NCBI GenBank assembly: GCA_963725215.1
Contig: CAVRXQ010000006.1
Span: 186,001-250,000 of the forward strand
DNA from: CAVRXQ01 sp963725215
GTDB lineage: Bacteria; Actinomycetota; Acidimicrobiia; Acidimicrobiales; Bog-793
Reading direction: 5' to 3'
Length of the DNA: 64,000 bases
Within the stretch, counting starts at the first letter, position 1, and each line of letters begins with the position of its first letter. Positions 8,727 through 17,793 of this stretch are shown here, in pieces. The translations under genes and the position numbers were made by a program. The notes under the pieces were generated by a model that had not been told where the DNA came from, did no database searches, and was given only the letters and a program-made list of their open reading frames with translations.

Positions 8727-10067
8727 ATGGCTCGCAGGAGGGCCTTCGGGTTTCCGCACGACCGCTCGGAGCGGCGTCTTGTCATCGCTCTTTGCGCAAC
8801 GACGTTGCTGCTGTGGGTCGGTGGCAGCGCGATCTTGCCGTTGTTGCCGACGTACTTGCGCAGCGAGGGGTCCACCCCAGGTCTCGTTGGACTCGTGATG
8901 GCGTCGTACTTCGCGGCGAGCGTCCTCACTCAATACCCGGCCGGCAGGATCTGCGACCGGATCGGGAATCGAGAGGTGATCGTCGCGGGCCTCACCTTGT
9001 TCGCGGCGGGAAATGTCGGATTCGCGCTCGTCCATGGCCCGTGGTTCGCGATCTTGTTCCGTTCGCTGCAAGGCATCGGGGCCGGGGCGGTGACAGTTGC
9101 CTCCGCCGCGACCATCGGCGCGCGCGTCTCGGTCCGGGATCGCGGCGGATCCTTCGGGGCGTTGTATGGAAGCCAGATGCTGGCGCTCGCCGTTGGGCCC
9201 CTCGTCGGAAGCATCGTCGGACAGGCATCGATGAAGCTGTTGTTCCTCGTGGGCGCCGCGGCGGGTGTTGTTGCGCTGGCGCCGCTCGCCGCGGCGACCG
9301 CACAACGTCCCGCGGGTGCCGAACCAGAACGTGACGGCGAACAGGATCGGCGCGTCGGCGAACTCGAATACCTCGCCGGGGCGAACCCGGCGGGACTTGG
9401 AGCGACTCGGCAGCGGTCACGGGTTCGAATGAGCGCCGCCGTTGTCGGAGTCATTGTTGCGTTTTTCGCGACCGGGCTCCTCGTCGGCGTCTACGAATCG
9501 TGTTGGACGCTGCTCCTTCGGCTGCGGGAGGCGACGTCGTTCGAAATCGGGCTGTCCTGGACGCTGTTCGCACTGCCATTCGCCGCGTTGTCGATTCCAG
9601 CGGGCCGCCTGGCCGATCGTATGGATCGTCGGGTGCTGGCGATCGGAGGCCTCGGTGCGTCGTCGGTTTTCTGCGCGATCTACCCCTTTATTCATTCGGT
9701 CGGATGGCTCGTCGGACTTGGATCGCTCGAGGCGGCGTGCTCGGTCATAGGCGCCCCAGCCGCGGTCCTGATCCTCACGGACGCGACTTCGCAATCTGCT
9801 CAGGGAGAGGCGCAAGGGATGCTCGAGACCGGTCGAACCGCGGCGACCGCCGTGTCGGCCGCCGCAGCGGGTGCGCTGTTCGCGATCGATCCCCGAATCC
9901 CGTTCACGTTGGCAGCGGCGTTGTCCGTTTTCGGGTGCGTCGCGATGGCCAGGGTTTGGCGCAATATTCCAAAGCGCCCTCAGGCTCCGGAGACTTCGGC
10001 GAGCGACGGTTCGGATGCGGCTCGCGCACCTGCACGGGGGGATCAACAGCCAGCATCCGCTCGGTAG
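8727..10067 (+). CDS. MFS transporter (drug/metabolite efflux type)
   Basis: Major facilitator superfamily protein of 446 residues with twelve predicted membrane segments in two halves, joined by a polar loop near residues 195-235 (RPAGAEPERDGEQDRR). The motif-A equivalent between TM2 and TM3 reads GRICDRIGNREVIVAG, and its repeat in the second half reads GRLADRMDRRVLAIGG. ATG 8727 was chosen because the basic, family-like N-terminus starts there; the frame above it overlaps chrA. Substrate unknown; sugar or multidrug efflux are both possible. Confidence 0.85.
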   Translation: MARRRAFGFPHDRSERRLVIALCATTLLLWVGGSAILPLLPTYLRSEGSTPGLVGLVMASYFAASVLTQYPAGRICDRIGNREVIVAGLTLFAAGNVGFALVHGPWFAILFRSLQGIGAGAVTVASAATIGARVSVRDRGGSFGALYGSQMLALAVGPLVGSIVGQASMKLLFLVGAAAGVVALAPLAAATAQRPAGAEPERDGEQDRRVGELEYLAGANPAGLGATRQRSRVRMSAAVVGVIVAFFATGLLVGVYESCWTLLLRLREATSFEIGLSWTLFALPFAALSIPAGRLADRMDRRVLAIGGLGASSVFCAIYPFIHSVGWLVGLGSLEAACSVIGAPAAVLILTDATSQSAQGEAQGMLETGRTAATAVSAAAAGALFAIDPRIPFTLAAALSVFGCVAMARVWRNIPKRPQAPETSASDGSDAARAPARGDQQPASAR

Positions 10068-10112
10068 CGATCGCCTGAGGTCGCTCGGAGGGGTTCTTGT
10101 GGAAGAACGAGG

Positions 10113-11513
10113 TCAGGCGGTTTGGAAGAGTGACTCCACGAGTTCGAGCCAGACTTCGGACATCGTCGGGAACGCCGCGACCGCGTGGCGCAATTCCGAG
10201 ATCGCAACGCGACCGACGACCGCCACGGTCGCCGCATGCAACCAGTCGGCAACTTCGGGCCCGACGAAGGTCGCGCCGAGGATGCGCGCTTCAGCCTGAT
10301 CGACGACAAGTTGAGCGGCACCGGTGATGCCGTCTCCGATGATCGCGGCGGCGGACACATCACTGATCTTCACCTTCGAGATCTGCACGGCGCGCCCGGC
10401 TGCGCGCGCCGCGGCCTCCGTCAGCCCGACGCTCGCGACCTGGGGATCGGTGAAGACGACAGATGGGATCGCGCCGTGGTCGGCGAGATCCTCCGCGTCC
10501 TCGCCGAGGATCGAACCGATCACGATACGCGCCTGATATTTACCCATGTGGGTGAGCGCCGCGAGGCCGTTCGCATCTCCGATCGCGTACAGCCATTCGC
10601 CTTGTACTCCCGATACCCGTAGTCGCGAATCGACGGGCAACGGCGCGCCAGGCTCAAGTCCGAATGCTTCAAGGTTGAGCGACGCGGTGCGGGCCTTTCG
10701 GCCGAGCGCGAGCAGCAACTCACCTCCCGTGATCGTGACCCCGTCATCGAGGGTCACGGTGACCTGGCCGTCTCGACCTAGCCGCTCGATTCGCGTCGCG
10801 CGTCGACCGAGACGGAGATCGATGCCTTCCGCGACGAAAGCATCGGCGAGGAGCTCGCTCGCGAAGGGCTCGAGGTTTGGAAGAAGTCTGGGCTCTGCCT
10901 CGACGATGGTGACGGTCGCGGTGCCAAGCCGCAGCCAGGCCTGCGCGAGCTCCACCCCGGCGGGACCGCCTCCCAACACGACGAGGCTTTCGGGCGGGGA
11001 GGTGGCGGAAGTGGCTTCTCGGTTCGTCCAGGCGCGCGTCTCCCCGAGTCCGGGGATCGGGGGGACCGAAGGATCCGAGCCCACCGCGACGATCACCGCG
11101 CGCCTTGCTTCGAATCGCGCCGTCGTACCGTCCTTCGCTTCCACCTCCACAGCTCGCTCTCCGACAAGCCGACCGCGTCCGCGCACGAGAGTCGCCCCGG
11201 TGTCCGCGACCCAACGAACCTGCCCGGCGTCGTCCCAATCCGACACCATCCAGTTCCTTCGCGCGAGCGCCGCTTCGACGTCTACGGTCTTAGTGATCGC
11301 CTCCCTCGCACCGGAGACCTTTCCTGCGACGTGGAGGATTTCGGTCGGGCGTATGAGCGTCTTGCTTGGCATGCACGCCCAGTACGAGCATTCGCCGCCG
11401 ACGAGTTCCGATTCGACGAGCAGTGTCGAGAGTCCTGATTTGGTCGCGCGGCCGACGGCGTGTTCGCCAGCGGGACCCCCTCCGATGACGATGAGGTCGA
11501 ACTCTTCGGTCAT
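10113..11513 (-). CDS. FAD-dependent pyridine nucleotide-disulfide oxidoreductase (LPD/MerA-like)
   Basis: Flavoprotein of 466 residues. N-terminal FAD site DLIVIGGGPAGEHA, redox-active disulfide GGECSYWACMPSKTL (Cys-x4-Cys), NAD(P) site VVLGGGPAGVELAQ, second FAD motif LYAIGDANG, and a C-terminal dimerisation domain from VFTDPQVASVGLTE. The active-site His-Glu pair of lipoamide dehydrogenase (HPTLSE) reads FPTMSE here, so the catalytic base is missing. A standard lipoamide dehydrogenase role is therefore unlikely. No lipoyl enzyme genes are nearby. Substrate unknown. Confidence 0.85.
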   Translation of the reverse strand: MTEEFDLIVIGGGPAGEHAVGRATKSGLSTLLVESELVGGECSYWACMPSKTLIRPTEILHVAGKVSGAREAITKTVDVEAALARRNWMVSDWDDAGQVRWVADTGATLVRGRGRLVGERAVEVEAKDGTTARFEARRAVIVAVGSDPSVPPIPGLGETRAWTNREATSATSPPESLVVLGGGPAGVELAQAWLRLGTATVTIVEAEPRLLPNLEPFASELLADAFVAEGIDLRLGRRATRIERLGRDGQVTVTLDDGVTITGGELLLALGRKARTASLNLEAFGLEPGAPLPVDSRLRVSGVQGEWLYAIGDANGLAALTHMGKYQARIVIGSILGEDAEDLADHGAIPSVVFTDPQVASVGLTEAAARAAGRAVQISKVKISDVSAAAIIGDGITGAAQLVVDQAEARILGATFVGPEVADWLHAATVAVVGRVAISELRHAVAAFPTMSEVWLELVESLFQTA

Positions 11514-11824
11514 GGGACCTCCCTTGTCGTGGAGCCGATTCTCATCGGGCTACCCCGTACTGTCGACACGTCATCCGTTTCGTCGTGAAGACGAAGCGGT
11601 TCGCCCACCCGCTCGCTGGCGCGCGACACGCTGAGTCACCGAGTCGGTATGGTCGCAGGGCCTGGTCCCGACCCGGGACCCATCGCTGTGGGGGCGGGGA
11701 GCCCGTCCGACCGCAAAGAGTCGACTGCGATGATCCAAGCGCATCTCTCGCCGGTGAGGACAATCGACACCGAATCAAGTCACATGAACGGTTTTTAAAG
11801 ACCATGGCAACTGAGGGAGGAGCA
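11514..11824 (+). other. Intergenic region between divergent oxidoreductase and osmoprotectant-binding genes
   Basis: A 311-bp divergent promoter region. No convincing gene is present: the frame continuing upstream of the binding protein lacks family-like sequence. A weak purine-rich run (GGGAGGAG, 11815-11822) precedes the GTG start at 11825. I see no clear operator or riboswitch. Confidence 0.5.
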
Positions 11825-12748
11825 GTGAAGATTCCAAGGACCGTCATCGCGACTCTCGTGGTCGTGCTCGTCAGCGCCTTCGGGTTCGCGGTCGCTGCGG
11901 GCGCGTCGGCGAGAGCGCATACGCACCGCTCGAAACTTCCGACGATTGTGATCGGTTCGGTCAACTTCACCGAAGCGAACATCGTCGCCTATCTATACGC
12001 GGACGTGTTGAAGCACGCTGGGTTTTCGGTTCGCACGCGTCTCAATCTCGGCACTCGAACAGAAGTCGTCCCAGCGCTCGAGCACGGCGCGATCGACCTC
12101 GAACCGGACTACGCAGGGAGCCTGTTGCTCTATCTGAACTCGAAGGCCGGATCAGCCGCGAACCAGATTTCCACCGCGGTGCCCCAACTCAAGAGCTTGC
12201 TCGGAAAAAAGGGCGCCACCGTGCTCAACGCTTCGAACGCGCTTGACACGAACGTGTTCGCGGTCACGCAGACGACGGCCAATAAGGATCACCTGACGAC
12301 GCTTTCGAGCCTCAAGCCGTATGCGTCGAAGCTCGTCCTCGGTGGTCCGTCAGAGTGTCCGACGTATGCGCTTTGTCAGCCTGGATTGGAAAAGGTCTAC
12401 GGGCTGCACTTCAAATCGTTCGTCTCGACCGACGAATCAGGACCGATCAGCGTCGCGGCGCTGAAGGACGGGCGTGCGCAGGTCGTCGAGTTCTTCTCGA
12501 GCGACGGCAACATCGTCGAGAACCACTTCGTTCAGCTGATCGACAACAAGCACCTGCAGTCGGCGGATTACGTGATTCCGGTGATTCGCAAGTCGTTCGA
12601 CACGTCAGCGGTCGCGACGGCGATCAATGCGCTTTCCGCGAAGCTCACGACCACTCAGCTCTCCCAACTCAACATCGACGTCAACGTGAAACACGAGAGC
12701 GCGTCGAGCGTCGCTTCCACGTGGGCGAAGCGCGAGGGTCTCACCTAG
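11825..12748 (+). CDS. Osmoprotectant ABC transporter substrate-binding protein (OpuAC/QAT type)
   Basis: Receptor of a glycine betaine/choline/carnitine-type importer, 307 residues from the GTG. Signal peptide at the start (VKIPRTVIATLVVVLVSAF...). Family landmarks are IVIGSVNFTEANIVAYLYADVLKHAG, the GTRTEVVPALEHGAIDLEPDYAGSLL region, and GGPSECPTYALCQPGLEKVYGL. No obvious lipobox. ATG 11803 is an alternative start; the GTG has the better ribosome site and gives a conventional signal peptide. Genes for the ATPase (opposite strand) and two permeases follow, completing a transporter. Confidence 0.88.
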   Translation: MKIPRTVIATLVVVLVSAFGFAVAAGASARAHTHRSKLPTIVIGSVNFTEANIVAYLYADVLKHAGFSVRTRLNLGTRTEVVPALEHGAIDLEPDYAGSLLLYLNSKAGSAANQISTAVPQLKSLLGKKGATVLNASNALDTNVFAVTQTTANKDHLTTLSSLKPYASKLVLGGPSECPTYALCQPGLEKVYGLHFKSFVSTDESGPISVAALKDGRAQVVEFFSSDGNIVENHFVQLIDNKHLQSADYVIPVIRKSFDTSAVATAINALSAKLTTTQLSQLNIDVNVKHESASSVASTWAKREGLT

Positions 12749-12787
12749 GCCAGGTATTCGAGCGGCTAGCGGGACGCCACGCCAACG

Positions 12788-13948
12788 CTACGACGGCAAT
12801 TCGGCGTCCCGCTCTGTCCCGCGCGCGATGGACATTTCATGATGATCCGCTCGCCGCAATGCATCGTGAACATCTTCCAAGGTGAGGATTCCCGTATAGC
12901 GGCCGCCGTTCACGACGGGAGTGAACCCAGCGTCGCTGGAAAGCATCAGTGCGAGCGCGCCGCGAAGAGACGACCCGAGGGTCACGGAGCCTTCGATCGG
13001 CCGCAATCGCTCGCCGATCATCGTCGCGCCGTTCGACTGGGCGCGGGTCGCGACATCGTCGAGGGCGATCCATCCCATCGGACGCTCTGCGCCGTCGAGA
13101 ACGACCGCCACCGCGCTCTCAGACGACTCGAGGAGCTGAGCGGCCTCGACGGCAGTCGTCGTCGAGGCGAGGATCGGCACGAGCGAGAGGTCGTCGCGTT
13201 GGATCATCGTCACGCCGAGCTGCTGGTACGAGCGGTCCTTGCCGACGAACTCCGAAACGAACGGGGTGGCCGGGGCGGCGAGGATCTCGGCCGGGGACCC
13301 GAACTGCTCGAGATGACCCGATCGCATGACGGCCATCGTCGTCCCGAGAACGGTTGCTTCGTTGAGATCGTGGGTGACGAAGATCACGGTCTTTTGCAAG
13401 TGCAGCTCAAGGAAATCGGATTGCAGGTTCGACCGTGTGATGGGGTCGACGGCACCGAATGGTTCGTCCATCAACAACACGGGGGGATTTCCAGCGAGCG
13501 CTCTCGCCACCCCGACGCGTTGACGCTCGCCGCCCGAGAGCTCATGGGGGAAGCGCCGGGAGAACCGTTCCGGATCGAGGCCGACCAAGCTCAACAACTC
13601 ATTCACCCGGTCGCGAATCCGCGTCCGGTCCCAGCCCAACAGCCTTGGCACCACGGCGACGTTGTCTGCGATCCGACGGTGCGGGAACAGCCCGCCTTGC
13701 TGCATCACATATCCGATTCGGCGGCGAAGCGCCACGGGGTCGAGATGCAGCACGTCCTCGCCCCCGATGAGGATCTCGCCAGAGGACGGCTCGATGAGAC
13801 GGTTGACCATCTTCAGAGTCGTCGTCTTCCCGCACCCCGAAGGGCCGATGAGCACGCAAAGCGCCCCGGTGTCAACAGAGAGCGAGAGATCGTCAACCGC
13901 GACGGTTCCGTCGGGATACCGCTTCGTGACCGAGCGCAGATCGATCAT
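12788..13948 (-). CDS. Osmoprotectant ABC transporter ATP-binding protein with CBS domains
   Basis: Energy-coupling ATPase (ProV/OpuCA family), 386 residues. Walker A GPSGCGKTTTLK (near residue 35), Q-loop GYVMQQGGLFPH, signature LSGGERQRVGVARAL, Walker B PVLLMDEPFGAVDP, switch FVTHDLNEA. About 110 C-terminal residues form two CBS-type repeats (LVPILASTTTAVEAAQLL and GFTPVVNGGRYTGIL regions) that in OpuA-type systems sense ionic strength or nucleotides. It lies on the minus strand between the binding protein and the permeases, so the transporter is split over two divergent transcripts. ATG 13948 is chosen from the family N-terminus MIDLRSVTKRYPDGT. Confidence 0.92.
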   Translation of the reverse strand: MIDLRSVTKRYPDGTVAVDDLSLSVDTGALCVLIGPSGCGKTTTLKMVNRLIEPSSGEILIGGEDVLHLDPVALRRRIGYVMQQGGLFPHRRIADNVAVVPRLLGWDRTRIRDRVNELLSLVGLDPERFSRRFPHELSGGERQRVGVARALAGNPPVLLMDEPFGAVDPITRSNLQSDFLELHLQKTVIFVTHDLNEATVLGTTMAVMRSGHLEQFGSPAEILAAPATPFVSEFVGKDRSYQQLGVTMIQRDDLSLVPILASTTTAVEAAQLLESSESAVAVVLDGAERPMGWIALDDVATRAQSNGATMIGERLRPIEGSVTLGSSLRGALALMLSSDAGFTPVVNGGRYTGILTLEDVHDALRRADHHEMSIARGTERDAELPS

Positions 13949-14037
13949 CGTCTTAATGACGCTACTGGGGTGGGTGAGTGCCGGTCCCACCGAGCGCCAG
14001 GACCGCGAACTCGGCCGCGCCATCCCGGAAGTGCGGG

Positions 14038-14709
14038 ATGACTGCGACCGGGAATCCCGTGATCCAGTGGTCGTGGATCTCGCAGAATGCGAGCGCCATC
14101 TGGTCCGCGCTCGGTCAACACGCCGAACTGAGCGGGATCGCTGTCGGGGTCGGGTTCGCCATCGCGCTTCCTGTCTCGTTGTTCGTTTGGCGGTTCAGCC
14201 GCGCCCGAGGAACGGTCATCGCGTTCGCCGGCCTGCTCTACACGATCCCGTCGATCGCCTTGTTCGCCATCCTCCAACCGATCACGGGGTTCTTCACGAT
14301 CACAACCGCCGAAGTCGCGCTCGTGAGCTACACGCAGCTCGTCCTAATCCGCAACATCGTCACGGGGCTCGACGAGGTGCCGCCCGAAGTTCGCGAAGCT
14401 GCCCGCGCAATGGGGTACTCGCCCGTCGCGGAATTCTTCAACGTCGACCTTCCGCTTGCGACTCCCGCGATCATCGCCGGATTGCGGGTCGCGACCGTGA
14501 CGGTCGTCGGACTCGTCAACGTCACGGCGTTCATCGGGCTCGGAGGTCTCGGCCAGTTCATCATCCAGGGCTTCCAAGAGAACGGTTTTCAGACGCCGAT
14601 CATCGTGGCGTTGGTGTTATCGATCGCGCTCGCCGGACTCGCCGACTTGTTCTTGGTAGGGGTTCAACACTTCGTCGTGCGGTGGAACCGCGCGCCAACA
14701 AGGGCTTGA
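14038..14709 (+). CDS. Osmoprotectant ABC transporter permease (first)
   Basis: Inner-membrane permease of 223 residues, ProW/OpuCB family. Five to six membrane segments; binding-protein-dependent EAA loop DEVPPEVREAARAMGYSP followed by FNVDLPLATPAIIAGLRVA. ATG 14038 has GGAAG six bases upstream. It starts 89 bp from the divergent ATPase start, with the shared promoter between, and is followed after one base by the second permease. Confidence 0.9.
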   Translation: MTATGNPVIQWSWISQNASAIWSALGQHAELSGIAVGVGFAIALPVSLFVWRFSRARGTVIAFAGLLYTIPSIALFAILQPITGFFTITTAEVALVSYTQLVLIRNIVTGLDEVPPEVREAARAMGYSPVAEFFNVDLPLATPAIIAGLRVATVTVVGLVNVTAFIGLGGLGQFIIQGFQENGFQTPIIVALVLSIALAGLADLFLVGVQHFVVRWNRAPTRA

Positions 14710-14710
14710 A

Positions 14711-15472
14711 GTGCACTTCCTTTCGGAAGTCTGGTCTTTCCTAACCTCCAGGGCGAACTGGAGCGGCTCGAACGGCGCGCTCGATCGCCTTGAGCTTCAG
14801 GCGGAACTTTCCTTTGCCGTCGTCGGAGCCGCCTCGGTGGTTGGAGTCGGCATCGGATTCCTGCTCGGCTTCTTCGCGCGAGGCGGATTGCTGGCGGTGA
14901 ACGCGGCCAATGCCGCGCGCGCCGTTCCGTCGATCACGCTCCTTACCCTGCTCGCGACGATCCCCGCGATTGGGCTGAACGACGGTGGCTTTCCGACCGC
15001 GTTCATCACATTGTTCGCGCTAGCAGTCCCGCCGATCGTGACCAACAGCTACGTCGGCATGCGAGAGGTTGATCCCGACGTCCGAGAAGCCGCACGCGCG
15101 TCCGGCATGACGGGCTGGCAACGATTCTTCAAGGTCGAGTTCCCGCTCGCGTTGCCGCTTGCGGTTGCCGGCGTGCGAACCGCCGCGGTCGAGGTGGTCG
15201 CCACGTCGACTTTGGCCGCGTACGTGACCTACAACGACCTCGGAGAGTTCATCTTTGCGGGATTGAACGTAAACAACACCGTCGAAGCGTTCTCTGGAGC
15301 TGTCCTTGTCGCGTTGCTCGCGGCCGTCACCGACTTGTTGTTGTTCGGCGCGTACCGTCTGGTGACGCCGAAACCGTTGCGGGCGTCGAAGCGCTACTCG
15401 CCCGAACGCGGGCGCGGGCTTCTTCGTAGCGCAAGTTGGCTCCGTCATCCGACGTCACTCGCTGGTTTGTAG
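14711..15472 (+). CDS. Osmoprotectant ABC transporter permease (second)
   Basis: Second permease of the same importer, 253 residues, GTG start one base after the previous stop. EAA loop REVDPDVREAARASGMTGWQ and FFKVEFPLALPLAVAGVR are diagnostic; C-terminal basic tail KPLRASKRYSPERGRG. Two non-identical permeases with one ATPase and one receptor match the OpuC/ProU-like four-component layout. Confidence 0.9.
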   Translation: MHFLSEVWSFLTSRANWSGSNGALDRLELQAELSFAVVGAASVVGVGIGFLLGFFARGGLLAVNAANAARAVPSITLLTLLATIPAIGLNDGGFPTAFITLFALAVPPIVTNSYVGMREVDPDVREAARASGMTGWQRFFKVEFPLALPLAVAGVRTAAVEVVATSTLAAYVTYNDLGEFIFAGLNVNNTVEAFSGAVLVALLAAVTDLLLFGAYRLVTPKPLRASKRYSPERGRGLLRSASWLRHPTSLAGL

Positions 15473-15480
15473 GTGAACGG

Positions 15481-15894
15481 ATGCTTGGTAACTTCGCCGA
15501 CGTGCATCTCGTCGAAGGGATCGTGGTCGAAGGGGACCACCGAGGGCGCGCTCTTGGGTTTCCCACCGCGAACCTCGAGCCCGGCGAGACCGCGGTTCCC
15601 GAAGATGGGATTTACGCCGGATATACGACGCGTGCCGACGGTTCGCGCTACCTCTCTGCAATCTCTATCGGAGTCCGTCCTACCTATTACGGGGACGACG
15701 CTGCGGTGATCGTGGAAGCACACCTCATCGATTTCGACGGCGACCTCTACGGAGAGCGTCTGTTGGTGGAGATCGAAGACCTCATGCGCGAACAGGTGCG
15801 ATTTGAAACCGAGGCGGAGCTGCGGGCACAGATCGCGGCGGATGTGGAAGCGGTTCGGGCGTGGCAACGCGCACTCGATCCGTCAGCAAGGTGA
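15481..15894 (+). CDS. Stand-alone riboflavin kinase domain protein
   Basis: 137-residue protein equal to the C-terminal kinase half of bifunctional RibF, which phosphorylates riboflavin to FMN. Motifs seen are VVEGDHRGRALGFPTANLEP (the conserved GxxxGFPTAN ATP/Mg site), GVRPTYYG (usually GxRPTF), and HLIDFDGDLYGERLLVE. The FMN adenylyltransferase half is absent. It begins 8 bp after the permease stop with AGGTGA upstream of ATG 15481, and ends overlapping the next gene. A full-length ribF is expected elsewhere (near rpsO), so this would be an accessory copy. Function in transporter context is unclear. Confidence 0.82.
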   Translation: MLGNFADVHLVEGIVVEGDHRGRALGFPTANLEPGETAVPEDGIYAGYTTRADGSRYLSAISIGVRPTYYGDDAAVIVEAHLIDFDGDLYGERLLVEIEDLMREQVRFETEAELRAQIAADVEAVRAWQRALDPSAR

Positions 15895-17288
15895 CACGCC
15901 TCGTCGAGGCGACGAGGCGACGAGGATTCATCGCCTGCGCCGCAAGCGCGGTTGTGCTCCTTGTCGCGACGACGGGCGCCACGGTCGCCGGCGTCGCCTC
16001 GTCTGCTGGAGCAACGGCGCGTGGGGGAGAGTGGACGACATACGGGGGGAGCGTGACACGGGCGAGCATCCAGCCCGCCAGCCCGAAGCTGAACCCGTTG
16101 CACACCCTGTGGCTCGACCACTCGATCGACGGCGCGATCTACGGCGAGCCGCTCATCTATCGCGGACGGGTCTTTGTCGCGACGGAGGCGGATCACGTGT
16201 ACGCCCTGTCGGCGAGGAACGGCAAGGTCATCTGGCAGCGTTCCATCGGGCGCCCTGTCGACTCCGGAACGCTCCCCTGCGGGGACATCGGACCGACCGT
16301 CGGGGTCACCTCGACGATGGTCCTCGACCCGATACTCGATCGGCTCTTCGCGGTCGGAATGGTGGACTCCGGTGGTGCCGTACGCCACGAATTCTTCGCG
16401 ATCAACCCGACGAATGGCCAGATCCTCGCCCACCGATTCCTCGACCAGCCCGGTTGGTACACCCCTGCGTACCTCCAACGCGCCGGCCTCGGCCTCGATG
16501 AAGGGCGTGTCCTTGTTGGGTTCGGGGGAAACTACGGAGATTGCAGCAGCTACCGCGGCGCGCTGGTCGCGGTGCCCGAGTCGGGCAAAGGGCCCGCGTA
16601 CGTGTATCGGGTGCCGACGGCAAAAGGTGGCGCGATCTGGGCTCCTTCTGGTGAGTCGATCCTCCCGAATGGGGACATCCTCGTCAGCACCGGGAACTCG
16701 GCGTCCCAGTCCGCGTACGACGGAGGCGTCAGCGTGGATGAGTTGTTGCCCACCCTCAGAAGAAACGCGTACTTCGCCCCTTCGGGTTGGCGGATGTACA
16801 ACGCAAACGACCTCGATCAAAGCTCGACCGCGCCGATTGTCGTCGCGGGGAATCAAGTGCTCTCGGCCGGCAAGTCCGGTGTCGCGTTCTTGCTCTCTCT
16901 CGAACGTCTTGGCGGGATCGGCGGCCAGGTCTCCAGCACTTCAGTTTGCGGTTCCTACGGCGGGGACGCGCGCGACGGCGGAATCGTCGTCCTCGGGTGT
17001 TCTTTCTCGCCGCCGCAGGCCGTGAAGGTGGCCAACCGCTCGATCCACACCCTCTGGACCGGTCCAGGCCGCACCAGCGGATCGCCGACGATCGCGGGCG
17101 GACTCGTGTGGAGCGTCGGAAACGGCGAGCTCACAGGTCTCCGGCTCGGCAGCGGGCGCCTCGCCGTGAGTATCGGCACCGTGTCCACTGAGCATTTCGC
17201 CGCGCCGAGCGCGGGCGAAGGTTTGCTCGTGGTCGGCGGGGACGGCGCCGTCGAGGCTTACGCCGGGCGAGAGGGATACGTCGGCTGA
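15891..17288 (+). CDS. Secreted PQQ-type beta-propeller protein
   Basis: Exported beta-propeller of about 465 residues. An N-terminal hydrophobic segment (FIACAASAVVLLVATTG) serves as signal or anchor. Propeller repeats of the PQQ/pyrrolo-quinoline type are seen as VYALSARNGKVIWQRSIG, FFAINPTNGQILAH and VWSVGNGELTGLRLGSG. Catalytic PQQ-dehydrogenase residues cannot be recognised, so it may be a structural or binding protein. GTG 15891 overlaps the riboflavin kinase stop (GTGA); GTG 15861 is an alternative that adds ten residues. Confidence 0.75.
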   Translation: MTRLVEATRRRGFIACAASAVVLLVATTGATVAGVASSAGATARGGEWTTYGGSVTRASIQPASPKLNPLHTLWLDHSIDGAIYGEPLIYRGRVFVATEADHVYALSARNGKVIWQRSIGRPVDSGTLPCGDIGPTVGVTSTMVLDPILDRLFAVGMVDSGGAVRHEFFAINPTNGQILAHRFLDQPGWYTPAYLQRAGLGLDEGRVLVGFGGNYGDCSSYRGALVAVPESGKGPAYVYRVPTAKGGAIWAPSGESILPNGDILVSTGNSASQSAYDGGVSVDELLPTLRRNAYFAPSGWRMYNANDLDQSSTAPIVVAGNQVLSAGKSGVAFLLSLERLGGIGGQVSSTSVCGSYGGDARDGGIVVLGCSFSPPQAVKVANRSIHTLWTGPGRTSGSPTIAGGLVWSVGNGELTGLRLGSGRLAVSIGTVSTEHFAAPSAGEGLLVVGGDGAVEAYAGREGYVG

Positions 17289-17307
17289 GGAACCTGGCGT
17301 CAGCGGA

Positions 17308-17787
17308 TTACTCCGGGCGAGCGCTCACGACTTCGATTGCGGTCCCTTCGGTAATCCGTTGGAGCTCGGCGAAACTCGTAGGGAAAACCGCGTGCGGCGT
17401 TCCCGCGGCCGCCCAGATTGTCTCGAAGTCGCGCAACGTTCTGTCGATGTACGTCGGCAAGGGCGCTGGATGCCCGAGCGGCGCGACGCCGCCAATGGGC
17501 TGTCCCGTTGCAAGGCGAACCTCGTCAGGCGTCGCGGGGCGGACCTCCTTGGCCCGGATCACCGCGGCGACGAACTCGGTGTCGACGCGATGCGCACCGC
17601 TTGACAAAACGAGGATCGGTTGGCCGTCGGACATGAACACCAGGCTGTTTGCGATCGCACCGACCGAACACCCGAGCGCGGCTGCCGCGTCGCGCGCCGT
17701 TCGCGTCGACGCTTCGAGCTCTCGAACCTGTGCGCGCCCTCCCGCGTGCTCGAGCGCCGCGGCGAAATGTGTGACCCTGCGGTGCAT
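17308..17787 (-). CDS. YbaK/EbsC-type aminoacyl-tRNA deacylase
   Basis: 159-residue single-domain protein of the YbaK/ProX superfamily, which hydrolyses mischarged tRNAs (e.g. Cys-tRNA-Pro). Landmarks are the N-terminal TRTARDAAAALGCSVGAIANSLVF segment, HRVDTEFVAA, and the conserved GQPIGGVAPLGH loop. It is the downstream gene of a two-gene unit with the desaturase (6-bp gap). It overlaps no tRNA but lies close to the tRNA cluster at 18.8-19.7 kb. Exact tRNA substrate not deducible. Confidence 0.9.
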   Translation of the reverse strand: MHRRVTHFAAALEHAGGRAQVRELEASTRTARDAAAALGCSVGAIANSLVFMSDGQPILVLSSGAHRVDTEFVAAVIRAKEVRPATPDEVRLATGQPIGGVAPLGHPAPLPTYIDRTLRDFETIWAAAGTPHAVFPTSFAELQRITEGTAIEVVSARPE

Positions 17788-17793
17788 CCTTGG

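Noticed and set aside
12839..14041. 400-codon plus-strand frame opposite the osmoprotectant ATPase
   Set aside because: Shadow of the ABC ATPase gene, whose motifs are complete on the minus strand.
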